DNA of 45,067 nt from a bacterium (GTDB taxonomy: Bacteria > Cyanobacteriota > Vampirovibrionia > Gastranaerophilales > Gastranaerophilaceae): the NCBI GenBank assembly GCA_017467605.1, contig JAFUSQ010000024.1, forward strand, positions 1 through 45,067. Direction: 5' to 3'. The notes beneath the pieces are model-generated. The model was not told where the DNA came from. It worked only from the letters and a program-made list of their open reading frames with translations, and ran no database searches. How positions within the stretch are numbered: the first letter of the stretch is position 1; every line of letters begins with the position of its first letter. Shown here piece by piece: positions 21,265 through 28,583 of this stretch. Position numbers and translations under genes: made by a program.

Positions 21265-22596
21265 AATAATTTCTTTTAACTCATTTATGACTACATCAAG
21301 TGCACCTTGCTGATCGTGAAATACAGTTTCGCAATCTATGCAGGCTTGTTCATAAAATTCTTTATCCGATAATAACTTTTCCACATAATTACTGAATTCT
21401 TTAGGTGTTTTAACTATTTTTCCTGCATTAGAACGTGACAATAGCCAATATATATCCCTGAAATTATGAATAGAAGGGCCTGTAATCGTAGGTTTGGAGT
21501 AAACCGTAGCTTCCAAAGGATTATGCCCGCCGGTTTTATTAAAGCTTCCTCCGATAAACGCAAATGAACATATTGAATACATCTTACTCAATTCGCCCAT
21601 AGTATCAAGAATAATGACATTTTTATCCTTAAAAGTGTCACCTTTTGAACGGAAACCAAAATTTAGTTTCATTTTTTCCATTATTTGAACTATCTGAGGA
21701 ATTCTATTCATATGTCGAGGAACAAGCAGTAATTTTAAATCCGGATATTTAGAAACTTTTTCATTAAAAATATCCAAAACAATACCATCTTCACCCTTAT
21801 GAGTACTTCCTGCTATCATAACTCTAAAACCGTCTTGTCCAATATCAACGGTTTCATCAGATTTTTTTATATCAAATTTCAAATTTTTCATTACAAAAGT
21901 TTTTTCAACAGGAGCACCTATAGCAATAAGTTTATTTTTATCAATTTCGCTCTGAGTTAAAATTTTTGTGTATTTAGACAAAACATTTTTAAAAAAGCAG
22001 GTTAAACATTTATACAAATGAAATGTAGAGTCGGACATTCTTCCGTTTATACAATAAAGTTTTATATTTCTTGATTTACAAAAGAATGAAAAGACAGGCC
22101 AAAATTCGGTTTCTGCAATAAGCGCGATAGAGGGTTTGACTTTTTTCAAAAATGAATCCACACAAAATGGCACATCAAATGGGAAATAAGTAATAAAATC
22201 AGCTACATTTGAAAATTTCTTAATAGCAATTTCTTGTCCGGTTTTTGTGCCTGTTGTGACAACTATTTTATAATCAGGAAAGACTTCCTTAGTTTTTTTT
22301 ATTAGATTTTCCAGAGCAATAACTTCACCAACAGAGACTCCATGATACATTATAACTTTATTGCCAAGATTCGGAGACTTAAAAAATCCCAATTTTTCTT
22401 TCCAACCGTATAAAAATTTACCGTTGAAAACACGTACAATATAATAAAACGGCAACAATACGATAAATAACAATGTAGTAACAAGTCCGTATAAAAACAA
22501 TTCACTAAACATTGAAATAATAATCAGAATAATCAAAGCTAAAATAAAAAAATACGTAATCATAACACGAGAATTATACACCAAAGAACGAAACAT
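21256..22596 (-). CDS. waaA: 3-deoxy-D-manno-octulosonic acid (KDO) transferase
   Basis: The 446-residue inner-membrane GT-B glycosyltransferase adds KDO to lipid A precursor, the first step of the LPS core. An N-terminal hydrophobic anchor (about residues 12-50) is followed by HGVSVGEV (about 88), the AETEFWP motif (about 150) and the CMP-KDO-binding FIGGSFNKTGGHNPLEA stretch (about 348-364). Length is slightly above the usual 420-430. No clear ribosome site precedes the ATG at 22596; a start at 22563 is also possible. Its presence argues for an LPS-bearing outer membrane. Confidence 0.92.
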   Translation of the reverse strand: MFRSLVYNSRVMITYFFILALIILIIISMFSELFLYGLVTTLLFIVLLPFYYIVRVFNGKFLYGWKEKLGFFKSPNLGNKVIMYHGVSVGEVIALENLIKKTKEVFPDYKIVVTTGTKTGQEIAIKKFSNVADFITYFPFDVPFCVDSFLKKVKPSIALIAETEFWPVFSFFCKSRNIKLYCINGRMSDSTFHLYKCLTCFFKNVLSKYTKILTQSEIDKNKLIAIGAPVEKTFVMKNLKFDIKKSDETVDIGQDGFRVMIAGSTHKGEDGIVLDIFNEKVSKYPDLKLLLVPRHMNRIPQIVQIMEKMKLNFGFRSKGDTFKDKNVIILDTMGELSKMYSICSFAFIGGSFNKTGGHNPLEATVYSKPTITGPSIHNFRDIYWLLSRSNAGKIVKTPKEFSNYVEKLLSDKEFYEQACIDCETVFHDQQGALDVVINELKEIISE

Positions 22597-22632
22597 GTTG
22601 ACATAAGATACAAAAATTTATAAAATCAGGAT

Positions 22633-23139
22633 ATGGCAATAGTTTATCTTAGCTTAGGTTCTAATAAGGGAGATAGAATAGGATATGTTCAACAAGCAGC
22701 AAGTTTAATTGGTGCTGATGAAAACATAACTATTGTTAGAACTTCTGCTTTTTATGAAACTGAGCCTTGGAATATGAATACGCAAACTTGGTTTGTAAAT
22801 GCCATTATTGAAGCAAAGACACAATATACTCCTCAACAGCTTTTAGAAGTTTGCCAGAGAATAGAAAAACAACTTGGCAGAGAACATAAAGATACCCCTG
22901 ATTATGAAGATAGAACAATAGATATAGATATACTTTTTTACAATAAAGACATAATAAATGAAGAAAACCTTACAATTCCGCATAAATACGTACATTTAAG
23001 AGCATTTAACCTTGTACCTATGATGGAACTAAATTCAGAATATGTACACCCTGTATTACATAAAAGCATTGCTGAAATGCACAATGATTTAGAAAATCCT
23101 GAAATGGTATTTTTATATGGAACAAGAGTTGATTTCTAA
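22633..23139 (+). CDS. folK: 2-amino-4-hydroxy-6-hydroxymethyldihydropteridine pyrophosphokinase
   Basis: HPPK transfers pyrophosphate from ATP to 6-hydroxymethyl-dihydropterin in folate synthesis. The 168-residue protein shows YLSLGSNKGDR (residues 5-15), the FYETEPW segment (about 41-47) and the signature EDRTIDIDILFY (about 93-104), with the metal-binding DxD. The gene is divergent from waaA (36 bases between starts) and its last 23 bases overlap the next flavoprotein gene. No other folate gene is in the window. Confidence 0.94.
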   Translation: MAIVYLSLGSNKGDRIGYVQQAASLIGADENITIVRTSAFYETEPWNMNTQTWFVNAIIEAKTQYTPQQLLEVCQRIEKQLGREHKDTPDYEDRTIDIDILFYNKDIINEENLTIPHKYVHLRAFNLVPMMELNSEYVHPVLHKSIAEMHNDLENPEMVFLYGTRVDF

Positions 23140-24280
23140 TCCACATATAGCAATAATCGGAGCCGGACCATCAGGTTGTATATGCGCAAAATTTCTTATT
23201 GATGAAGGGTTTAATGTAACTTTGTTTGATAAAGGAGAGATTTTACATACACTTCTGCCTACAGGGGGAGGGAAATGTAATCTGGCACCTGCGCAATTTT
23301 ATTTTAAAGAACTTTCCAAAAATTATCCCAGAGGAGAGAAGTTTTTATACTCTGTTTTTTCAAAATTCGGTGTAAATGATACTTTAGAATTTTTTGAACA
23401 CCTCGGGGTAAAAACTTACACAAGAGCAGACAAAAGAATTTTCCCTACTTCCAATTCATCAAAAGATGTTCAAGAAAAATTTGTAAAAGCACTAAAAGGG
23501 ATAAAATTTATAAAAGAAAACATTATAGAAATAATCCCCAAATCAAATAAGTACTCAGTAAAAACAAATAAAGATTCATATGACTTCGATGTTTTAGTCA
23601 TTGCAATCGGCGGACATGCAGGAGTTCAAATTTTAAAAAACTTTAATTTAAAAATAAATGAACAAACACAAGCCCTTGTTGGGCTAACGACACAAAAAGA
23701 TTATTCCGAATTAGCAGGAGTATCTTTTAAAAATATTAAATGCGAAAATTATCAAGGGGATATATTATTCACCCACAAGGGGATTTCAGGACCGTTAATT
23801 TATACAATATCTTCTATTCACGCGAGAAAAGAATTTCCATATAAATTAAAATTGAAACTCATGGAAGATGTAGATTTTCAGGATTTATTAAACAAAAATT
23901 CGCACAAGGAAATAAAAAATCTTGTAGGACAATTTGTTCCAAAATCATTTGCAAAATATCTATTAGAAGATTTAAACATAGCCCCTGATACAATGTGCCA
24001 TAAAATAGACGGGAAAACCCGTAATAGAATAACAAATACACTATACAATTTTGAAATCACGGTAACAGGAAAAGTTTCGGACGGAGAAGTTGTAACATGC
24101 GGCGGCATAGATTTAAAAGAAATCAACCCCAAAACAATGGAAGCAAAAAAATACCCTAATTTGTATTTTTGCGGAGAAATTCTTGATATTGACGGGTTTT
24201 GCGGGGGATATAACCTTCAAAGTTGCTGGTCAACAGGTGCAATTGCCGCCAAAAGCATTATTTCCAATTTTCTGGTATAG
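23117..24280 (+). CDS. BaiN/YhiN-family FAD-dependent oxidoreductase
   Basis: This 387-residue flavoprotein of the HI0933/YhiN/BaiN family has an N-terminal Rossmann motif (IAIIGAGPSGCICAKFLIDEG, residues 12-32), the GGGKCN motif (about 52-57), the middle insertion domain (about 190-330) and the C-terminal FAD site (YFCGEILDIDGFCGGYNLQ). The physiological substrate is not settled for most members; BaiN takes part in bile-acid dehydroxylation, but that cannot be assigned here. It starts inside folK and its end overlaps the convergent prepilin gene by 23 bases. Confidence 0.9.
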   Translation: MEQELISNPHIAIIGAGPSGCICAKFLIDEGFNVTLFDKGEILHTLLPTGGGKCNLAPAQFYFKELSKNYPRGEKFLYSVFSKFGVNDTLEFFEHLGVKTYTRADKRIFPTSNSSKDVQEKFVKALKGIKFIKENIIEIIPKSNKYSVKTNKDSYDFDVLVIAIGGHAGVQILKNFNLKINEQTQALVGLTTQKDYSELAGVSFKNIKCENYQGDILFTHKGISGPLIYTISSIHARKEFPYKLKLKLMEDVDFQDLLNKNSHKEIKNLVGQFVPKSFAKYLLEDLNIAPDTMCHKIDGKTRNRITNTLYNFEITVTGKVSDGEVVTCGGIDLKEINPKTMEAKKYPNLYFCGEILDIDGFCGGYNLQSCWSTGAIAAKSIISNFLV

Positions 24281-25127
24281 GTTTGCGCAAATAATCCATA
24301 TTGCCATGTCTTAATAACCAACCGGAGCAAAATGCACCATTCTTTTGGGAAGTATCATTGTATTTGCATGTATCTCCATAAGAACCTGTTTTATCAAATA
24401 AAGCAAGATTTTCTTGTCCAATTGAAAGAGTAAAATAATCAACACCTGCTTTATTTGGAGGATCAATGCCATTTATATCAACAAAAATAGCTCCACATTG
24501 ATCGTTATCGCACCCAGAACCATTTGACCAAAAAGCAATACTTGTGCCATTTAATAATTGTCCGCGAGCATAAACAGAATGCGAATTAGGCTGCCATGCA
24601 TATCTGTCACTAAACAATGCCTTGTATGTGCCTTCGTAAAAACAACCGTGAGACGTTCCACACTCTCTTGCAAGTTTTAAGTGAGGTTTATAAATTTCAT
24701 AAAGTTTTCTTGCTCCATCTGCACTATCTTCCGTTCCAATATCCCAGCCTTCTGCTGAACCGTTCTCTGCCACTGCTAATTTATGTGCTTGATTAAGTAT
24801 TGCATATGTCGCTTTTAATTTATTATAAGTAGTTTTTTCCTGAATTTTTGTCATCAAAGTAGGAATTGTCATTGCACTCACAACTCCGATTATGCCGAGG
24901 GTTATCAAGACTTCCGCGAGCGTAAATGCTGATTTTTTAAAGTGGATAAGTTGATAAGTAGATGAGTTGATAAGTTCTTTACGGTTATTAAACCTCCCGT
25001 CATTGCGAGGAGCGAAGCGACGTGGCAATCCAGATTGCCCCCTCTCCTGTCCTTCGGACACCCTCTCCCGTAGGGCGAGGGAATGACATTTACCCCTGTC
25101 ACCAATTTTACATTTCATAAATTTCAC
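24258..25127 (-). CDS. Prepilin-like protein with repeat-derived long leader
   Basis: The 289-residue protein carries the prepilin signature KKSAFTLAEVLITLGIIGVV only at residues 64-83; Phe at +1, Glu at +5 and Ala before the cut site are all present. The first 63 residues are unlike any leader: residues 14-50 (HSLALRERVSEGQERGQSGL, then PRRFAPRNDG) are the translation of a palindromic repeat at 24999-25087, and residues 50-62 come from a tandem TTGATAAG-type stretch. The start is GTG at 25127, eight bases after GGAGG; ATG at 25118 is in frame. The mature part has several Cys and a Trp/Gly-rich C-terminal domain. It is divergent from the XRE gene at 25218. Whether the long leader is still processed is unknown. 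Confidence 0.85.
   Translation of the reverse strand: MKFMKCKIGDRGKCHSLALRERVSEGQERGQSGLPRRFAPRNDGRFNNRKELINSSTYQLIHFKKSAFTLAEVLITLGIIGVVSAMTIPTLMTKIQEKTTYNKLKATYAILNQAHKLAVAENGSAEGWDIGTEDSADGARKLYEIYKPHLKLARECGTSHGCFYEGTYKALFSDRYAWQPNSHSVYARGQLLNGTSIAFWSNGSGCDNDQCGAIFVDINGIDPPNKAGVDYFTLSIGQENLALFDKTGSYGDTCKYNDTSQKNGAFCSGWLLRHGNMDYLRKPIPENWK
24999..25087. repeat. Palindromic dispersed repeat inside the prepilin leader
   Basis: Ends are inverted (GTCATT at 24999-25004, AATGAC at 25082-25087). Internally there are hairpins GGCAATC/GATTGCC (25024-25038), TGTCC/GGACA (25048-25060) and CCCTC/GAGGG. GC content is far above the surroundings. It looks like two fused small repeats of a type known from many bacterial genomes (the 'gcgaggagcgaagcg' and 'ccctctcc' kinds). 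It is open in the frame of the host gene. Confidence 0.8.
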
Positions 25128-25168
25128 TTAAAAAACCTCCCATTATGTAATTAATTCTTCTCTATCTG

Positions 25169-25192
25169 TTTAGTTTACTATATAGAACTAAA
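25169..25192. promoter_or_regulatory. Candidate operator between prepilin and XRE gene
   Basis: TTTAGTT (25169-25175) and AACTAAA (25186-25192) form an inverted repeat with a 10-base spacer. It lies in the 90-base region between the divergent starts at 25127 and 25218. Confidence 0.5.
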
Positions 25193-25217
25193 AAGTCAAT
25201 AATGTAAAATACGAAAT

Positions 25218-25427
25218 ATGTATAAAAAGGATTTGACACAGATTGGGAATAATATTAGAGCCGAGAGAGCCAGAAAGGGATATTCACAAGAAAAACTTGC
25301 AGAACTTGCCAACACAACCCGAAGGTCAATAAGCATGATTGAAACAGGACTTCAAAACCCAAAAATACTTTTACTGTTAGATATTGTTAATATTCTTAAT
25401 ATTGATATAAATAAAATTTTAAAATAG
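25218..25427 (+). CDS. Minimal XRE-family regulator
   Basis: The 69-residue protein is a single Cro/cI helix-turn-helix (IGNNIRAERARKGYSQEKLAELAN, then TTRRSISMIETGLQNPKILLLL) with no extra domain. It resembles the XRE protein at 397 in its first 35 residues. It is divergent from the prepilin at 25127, with the palindrome TTTAGTT-N10-AACTAAA between them. The ribosome site is poor. The regulated target is inferred from position. Confidence 0.85.
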   Translation: MYKKDLTQIGNNIRAERARKGYSQEKLAELANTTRRSISMIETGLQNPKILLLLDIVNILNIDINKILK

Positions 25428-25472
25428 TGTACATATTACAATAAATATGCTAAACTGTGAATGTAACTAGTT

Positions 25473-25543
25473 AGGGGGATCCACCCCTCAAGGCGGTAAA
25501 TAAAACGAACCGGCAGATGTGGCTGTCAGTTTTACATTTACCG
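25473..25543 (+). promoter_or_regulatory. Structured 5' leader of thrS
   Basis: Two hairpins precede thrS: AGGGG/CCCCT (25473-25488, loop GATCCA) and a long stem CGGTAAAT-AAAAC (25494-25506) with GTTTT...ATTTACCG (25529-25543; 2-base bulge). The second ends five bases before the AAGAAAGG ribosome site. The placement suits translational autocontrol, as known for thrS in E. coli, but the class is not recognised; there is no T-box sequence. Confidence 0.5.
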
Positions 25544-25558
25544 AAGAAAGGATAGAAT

Positions 25559-27352
25559 ATGGAAAAAAACAACGAAAATTTGAGAGTTTTAAGACACTCT
25601 TGCTCACACATTATGGCACAAGCCGTTCAAAAGCTGTTTCCTCAAGCAAAGTTAGCTATCGGGCCTGCTACTGATGACGGTTTTTACTATGACTTCGATT
25701 TAACTGACGGTTATGCATTTACCGCTGATGATTTGGCTAAAATCGAAGAAGAAATGAAAAACATTATTAAACAAAACTTGACCTTTGAAAAATATGAAGT
25801 TCAAGATGTAGATGCCAAAATTGCAGAGTTTAAAGCAGAAGGTGAAATCTACAAAGCCGAATTGTTGGAAGAACACAAAAATGACAATCCCACTCTTTAT
25901 TTAACAAAAGATAAAGACGGAAATGTTCTATTTAACGACCTTTGTGCAGGTCCGCATATTCCAAATACTTCATACATCAAAGGTAACGCAATAAAACTAT
26001 TAAAAGTTGCAGGTGCATACTGGAGAGGTAACGAAAAAAATAAAATGCTCCAAAGAATTTACGCTACTGCATATTGGAATAAAGAAGATTTGCAAGCATA
26101 TCTGACATTTTTGGAAGAAGCTGAAAAACGTGATCACAGAAAACTCGGAAAACAATTAGATTTATTCTCAACTCGTGAAGAAATGGGTGGAGGTCTTGTT
26201 TTATGGCACCCAAATTTGGCTTGTGTTCGTGAACAAATTGAAAACTACTGGAGAGAAGAACACAGAAAAAGAGGTTATGTAATTGTCAATACTCCTCAAA
26301 TTGCAAAATCAACTCTTTGGGAAATTTCAGGCCACATGGATCACTACAAAGAAAACATGTTCTTTGTTCAAAAAGATGAAGATTCAGATGACCAATTTGT
26401 AGTCAAACCTATGAACTGTCCGTTCCACATATTGATATACCAAGCAAACAGATATTCTTACCGTTCATTACCGCTTAGAATGGCTGAACTTGGAACAGTT
26501 TACAGAAAGGAAAAATCAGGCGCATTATCAGGTTTGACTCGTGTTCAAGGCTTTACTCAAGATGATGCCCATATTTTCTGTACACCTGAACAACTGGTTG
26601 ATGAAATCAATGACATTATTGATTTTGTCGCTGATACAATGGCAATATTTAACATGGAATTTGAAGTAGAACTTTCAACTCGTCCTGAAAGTTTTGTCGG
26701 TGAAATCGAAAACTGGAACAAAGCTGAAGCAGGATTGAAAGAAGCTATGGAACGCCGCGGTATGAAATACGATATTAACGAAGGGGACGGCGCGTTCTAC
26801 GGACCAAAAATTGACTTCAAAGTTAAAGATGCTATCGGAAGAACTTGGCAATGTGCTACAATTCAATTAGACTTCAACTTACCGGCAAGATTTGATATCA
26901 AATATCAGGATAAAGACGGTCAATTAAAAACTCCGTTAATGTTGCACAGGGTAATTTTTGGTTCAATGGAAAGATTCCATGGTATCTTAATCGAACATTA
27001 CGCAGGAGCATTCCCAACATGGCTTGCTCCGACACAAGTAAATATCGTTCCGATTTCTAACGAAAAACACGTTGATTTTGCAGAACAGGTTTACAAAAAA
27101 ATGCGTCAAGCAGGAATAAGAGCAAATCTTGATGACCGTTCGGAATCTATGAACTACAAAATCAGAGAAAGTTTGCAAGATAAAAAAATCCCTTACGTTT
27201 GCGTAATCGGAGATAAAGAAATTGAAGCAAATTCTGTTGCAGTTCGTGCTCGAGGAATTGGACAAATCGGAGTATTTCCGGTTGATGAATTTATCGAAAA
27301 AATCAACGAAGAAATTAAATCAAGAGCAAATAAATCATTTGCAAAAGAATAG
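25559..27352 (+). CDS. thrS: Threonyl-tRNA synthetase (no TGS domain)
   Basis: The 597-residue class II synthetase charges tRNA-Thr. The N-terminal editing domain is present (HSCSH at 13-17 and LCAGPHIP near 140). The catalytic core has MNCPFH with zinc ligand Cys287, the RMAELGTVYR motif 2 region and HRVIFGSMERFHG motif 3 (about 462-474). The C-terminal anticodon-binding domain follows (WLAPTQVNIVPI onward). The usual TGS domain of about 60 residues is absent at the N-terminus, accounting for the length below the usual 640; such short forms are known. Regulation is probably through its structured leader. Confidence 0.96.
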   Translation: MEKNNENLRVLRHSCSHIMAQAVQKLFPQAKLAIGPATDDGFYYDFDLTDGYAFTADDLAKIEEEMKNIIKQNLTFEKYEVQDVDAKIAEFKAEGEIYKAELLEEHKNDNPTLYLTKDKDGNVLFNDLCAGPHIPNTSYIKGNAIKLLKVAGAYWRGNEKNKMLQRIYATAYWNKEDLQAYLTFLEEAEKRDHRKLGKQLDLFSTREEMGGGLVLWHPNLACVREQIENYWREEHRKRGYVIVNTPQIAKSTLWEISGHMDHYKENMFFVQKDEDSDDQFVVKPMNCPFHILIYQANRYSYRSLPLRMAELGTVYRKEKSGALSGLTRVQGFTQDDAHIFCTPEQLVDEINDIIDFVADTMAIFNMEFEVELSTRPESFVGEIENWNKAEAGLKEAMERRGMKYDINEGDGAFYGPKIDFKVKDAIGRTWQCATIQLDFNLPARFDIKYQDKDGQLKTPLMLHRVIFGSMERFHGILIEHYAGAFPTWLAPTQVNIVPISNEKHVDFAEQVYKKMRQAGIRANLDDRSESMNYKIRESLQDKKIPYVCVIGDKEIEANSVAVRARGIGQIGVFPVDEFIEKINEEIKSRANKSFAKE

Positions 27353-27373
27353 AGATAAATTTATAAATAAAGC

Positions 27374-27404
27374 GGCGCGCCATTTGAAATGGCGCGCCAC
27401 TTTA
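27374..27404. terminator. Terminator between thrS and the convergent prepilin gene
   Basis: A 12-bp perfect GC-rich stem (27374-27385 with 27387-27398) is followed by CTTTATTTATTTT rightwards and by AT-rich DNA leftwards, serving both converging genes. Confidence 0.75.
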
Positions 27405-27405
27405 T

Positions 27406-28104
27406 TTATTTTGCAGTATTCAAAACATATTTAGCAGCATTTGTCGCAGGTTCTACGATACTATCATGATAAAATACCGGATAAATATCTGTCATATGAT
27501 TGGCGTCATTTTTAACCACACAATCTTGGTAATTTTCGTCCCATACAAACATTGTATCTGTTCCATCTGAACATGTTGCTTCCTTATTTGGCAGGCTATA
27601 TCCGTTTACATCTATTACTCCGTAGCATTGCCACATATCTTTACCTTGTTCTCCAGGTTCCATATGGCAATCGCCAATAGATAATCCAGGTGTAAATGTG
27701 AACAAAGACCCGTCTGATAATTGGTAAACAAAATTATCATCTTCGATATGTGATACTAAAGTTCTTGTCACACCTGAATATGAATTGCTTGAATATGTAA
27801 AACCTGATAGAGTTCCGTTAAACAATGCCCAAGGTGATGTTTCTTCTTCGGGTGATGCTTGTGCATATTTTGTATCTTGATACGTAGCACCTTTTACTGC
27901 AAAATCAAATCCGTATTGAGCTTGAGACATTCTTGCTGCATTACTTATTGTAGAAATTGTTTTTTTGAATTGACTCCTGAATTTATTTGCATTTATATTA
28001 GCTATCAAAGTCGGTATCGTCAGGGCAGCAACAACCCCTATTATGCCTAAAGTAATCAAGATTTCTGCTAATGTGAACCCGCATAAAAATTTCTTGTCAT
28101 TCAT
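27406..28104 (-). CDS. Prepilin-like protein
   Basis: Start at ATG 28104 after AAGGAG (an upstream in-frame ATG at 28140 lacks a site), giving 232 residues. The leader MNDKKFLCG is cut before FTLAEILITLGIIGVVAALT, a textbook class III signal with Gly at -1 and Glu at +5. The neck NINANKFRSQFKKTISTISN and a Cys-containing soluble domain (GDCHMEP, MWQCYGVIDVNG, EATCSDGTD) follow. The 'CYGVIDVNG' stretch resembles 'GAIFVDINGID' in the prepilin at 24258, so they are one paralogous family. It faces the XRE gene at 28266 and shares the thrS terminator. Confidence 0.92.
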   Translation of the reverse strand: MNDKKFLCGFTLAEILITLGIIGVVAALTIPTLIANINANKFRSQFKKTISTISNAARMSQAQYGFDFAVKGATYQDTKYAQASPEEETSPWALFNGTLSGFTYSSNSYSGVTRTLVSHIEDDNFVYQLSDGSLFTFTPGLSIGDCHMEPGEQGKDMWQCYGVIDVNGYSLPNKEATCSDGTDTMFVWDENYQDCVVKNDANHMTDIYPVFYHDSIVEPATNAAKYVLNTAK

Positions 28105-28120
28105 AATCAATCTCCTTATA

Positions 28121-28188
28121 AAACATTTTTGTTTAATCATATTAATTAGTATAACAAATTTGTTTTATAAATACAACATTTTTGTTTT
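28121..28188. promoter_or_regulatory. Three operator-like AACA-TTTGTTT repeats
   Basis: AAACATTTTTGTTT (28121-28134), AACAAATTTGTTTT (28153-28166) and AACATTTTTGTTTT (28175-28188) form three quasi-palindromic sites between the prepilin and the XRE regulator, one of them in the prepilin 5' leader. They are good candidates for cooperative binding by the XRE protein at 28266. Confidence 0.55.
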
Positions 28189-28265
28189 ATTTTGTAAAGA
28201 TATTAAACATATTTATTATTAAAAATTAATCATTAATAACCTAAAATTCTACAAAAGAGGTATTT

Positions 28266-28583
28266 ATGATTGATAAAAAGCTTTTCGGTAAGAGGTTAAA
28301 AGAATTACGGGAAAAAAGGGGAATGACTCAGGAAGAATTAAGTAACTTGCTTGATATCGAATGGCAGCACATCAGCAGGCTGGAAAACGGCAAAAATTTA
28401 CCCTCTTGCAGTATTTTAATCGGTATTGCAAATATTTTTGATATAGACATTAGAAAATTGACAGAATATGAACACCTCGATGACAATCTAAATATCGATT
28501 ACGAAATTACTAATTTACTAAAAATTGCAGATACAGAGCAAAAAAGAATGTTTTATAACATTCTTTCCGCTATATTAAAATAA
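28266..28583 (+). CDS. XRE-family transcriptional regulator
   Basis: The 105-residue protein has an N-terminal helix-turn-helix (LKELREKRGMTQEELSNLLD, WQHISRLENGKNLP) and a helical tail (about 75-105) ending EQKRMFYNILSAILK, similar in layout to that of the regulator at 397. A GAGG site precedes the ATG. It is divergent from the prepilin at 28104, with three repeats between them, and its 3' end overlaps the convergent gene at 28575 by nine bases. Confidence 0.88.
   Translation: MIDKKLFGKRLKELREKRGMTQEELSNLLDIEWQHISRLENGKNLPSCSILIGIANIFDIDIRKLTEYEHLDDNLNIDYEITNLLKIADTEQKRMFYNILSAILK

Noticed and set aside
24258-25127. Frameshift or assembly error as explanation of the odd prepilin leader
   Set aside because: The frame is open throughout from a GTG with a good ribosome site, and the extra sequence is an identifiable palindromic repeat, so insertion explains it better; an error cannot be excluded without reads.
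25428-25560. T-box riboswitch before thrS
   Set aside because: No T-box core sequence or antiterminator/terminator pair with a T-run is visible; only two hairpins of another type.
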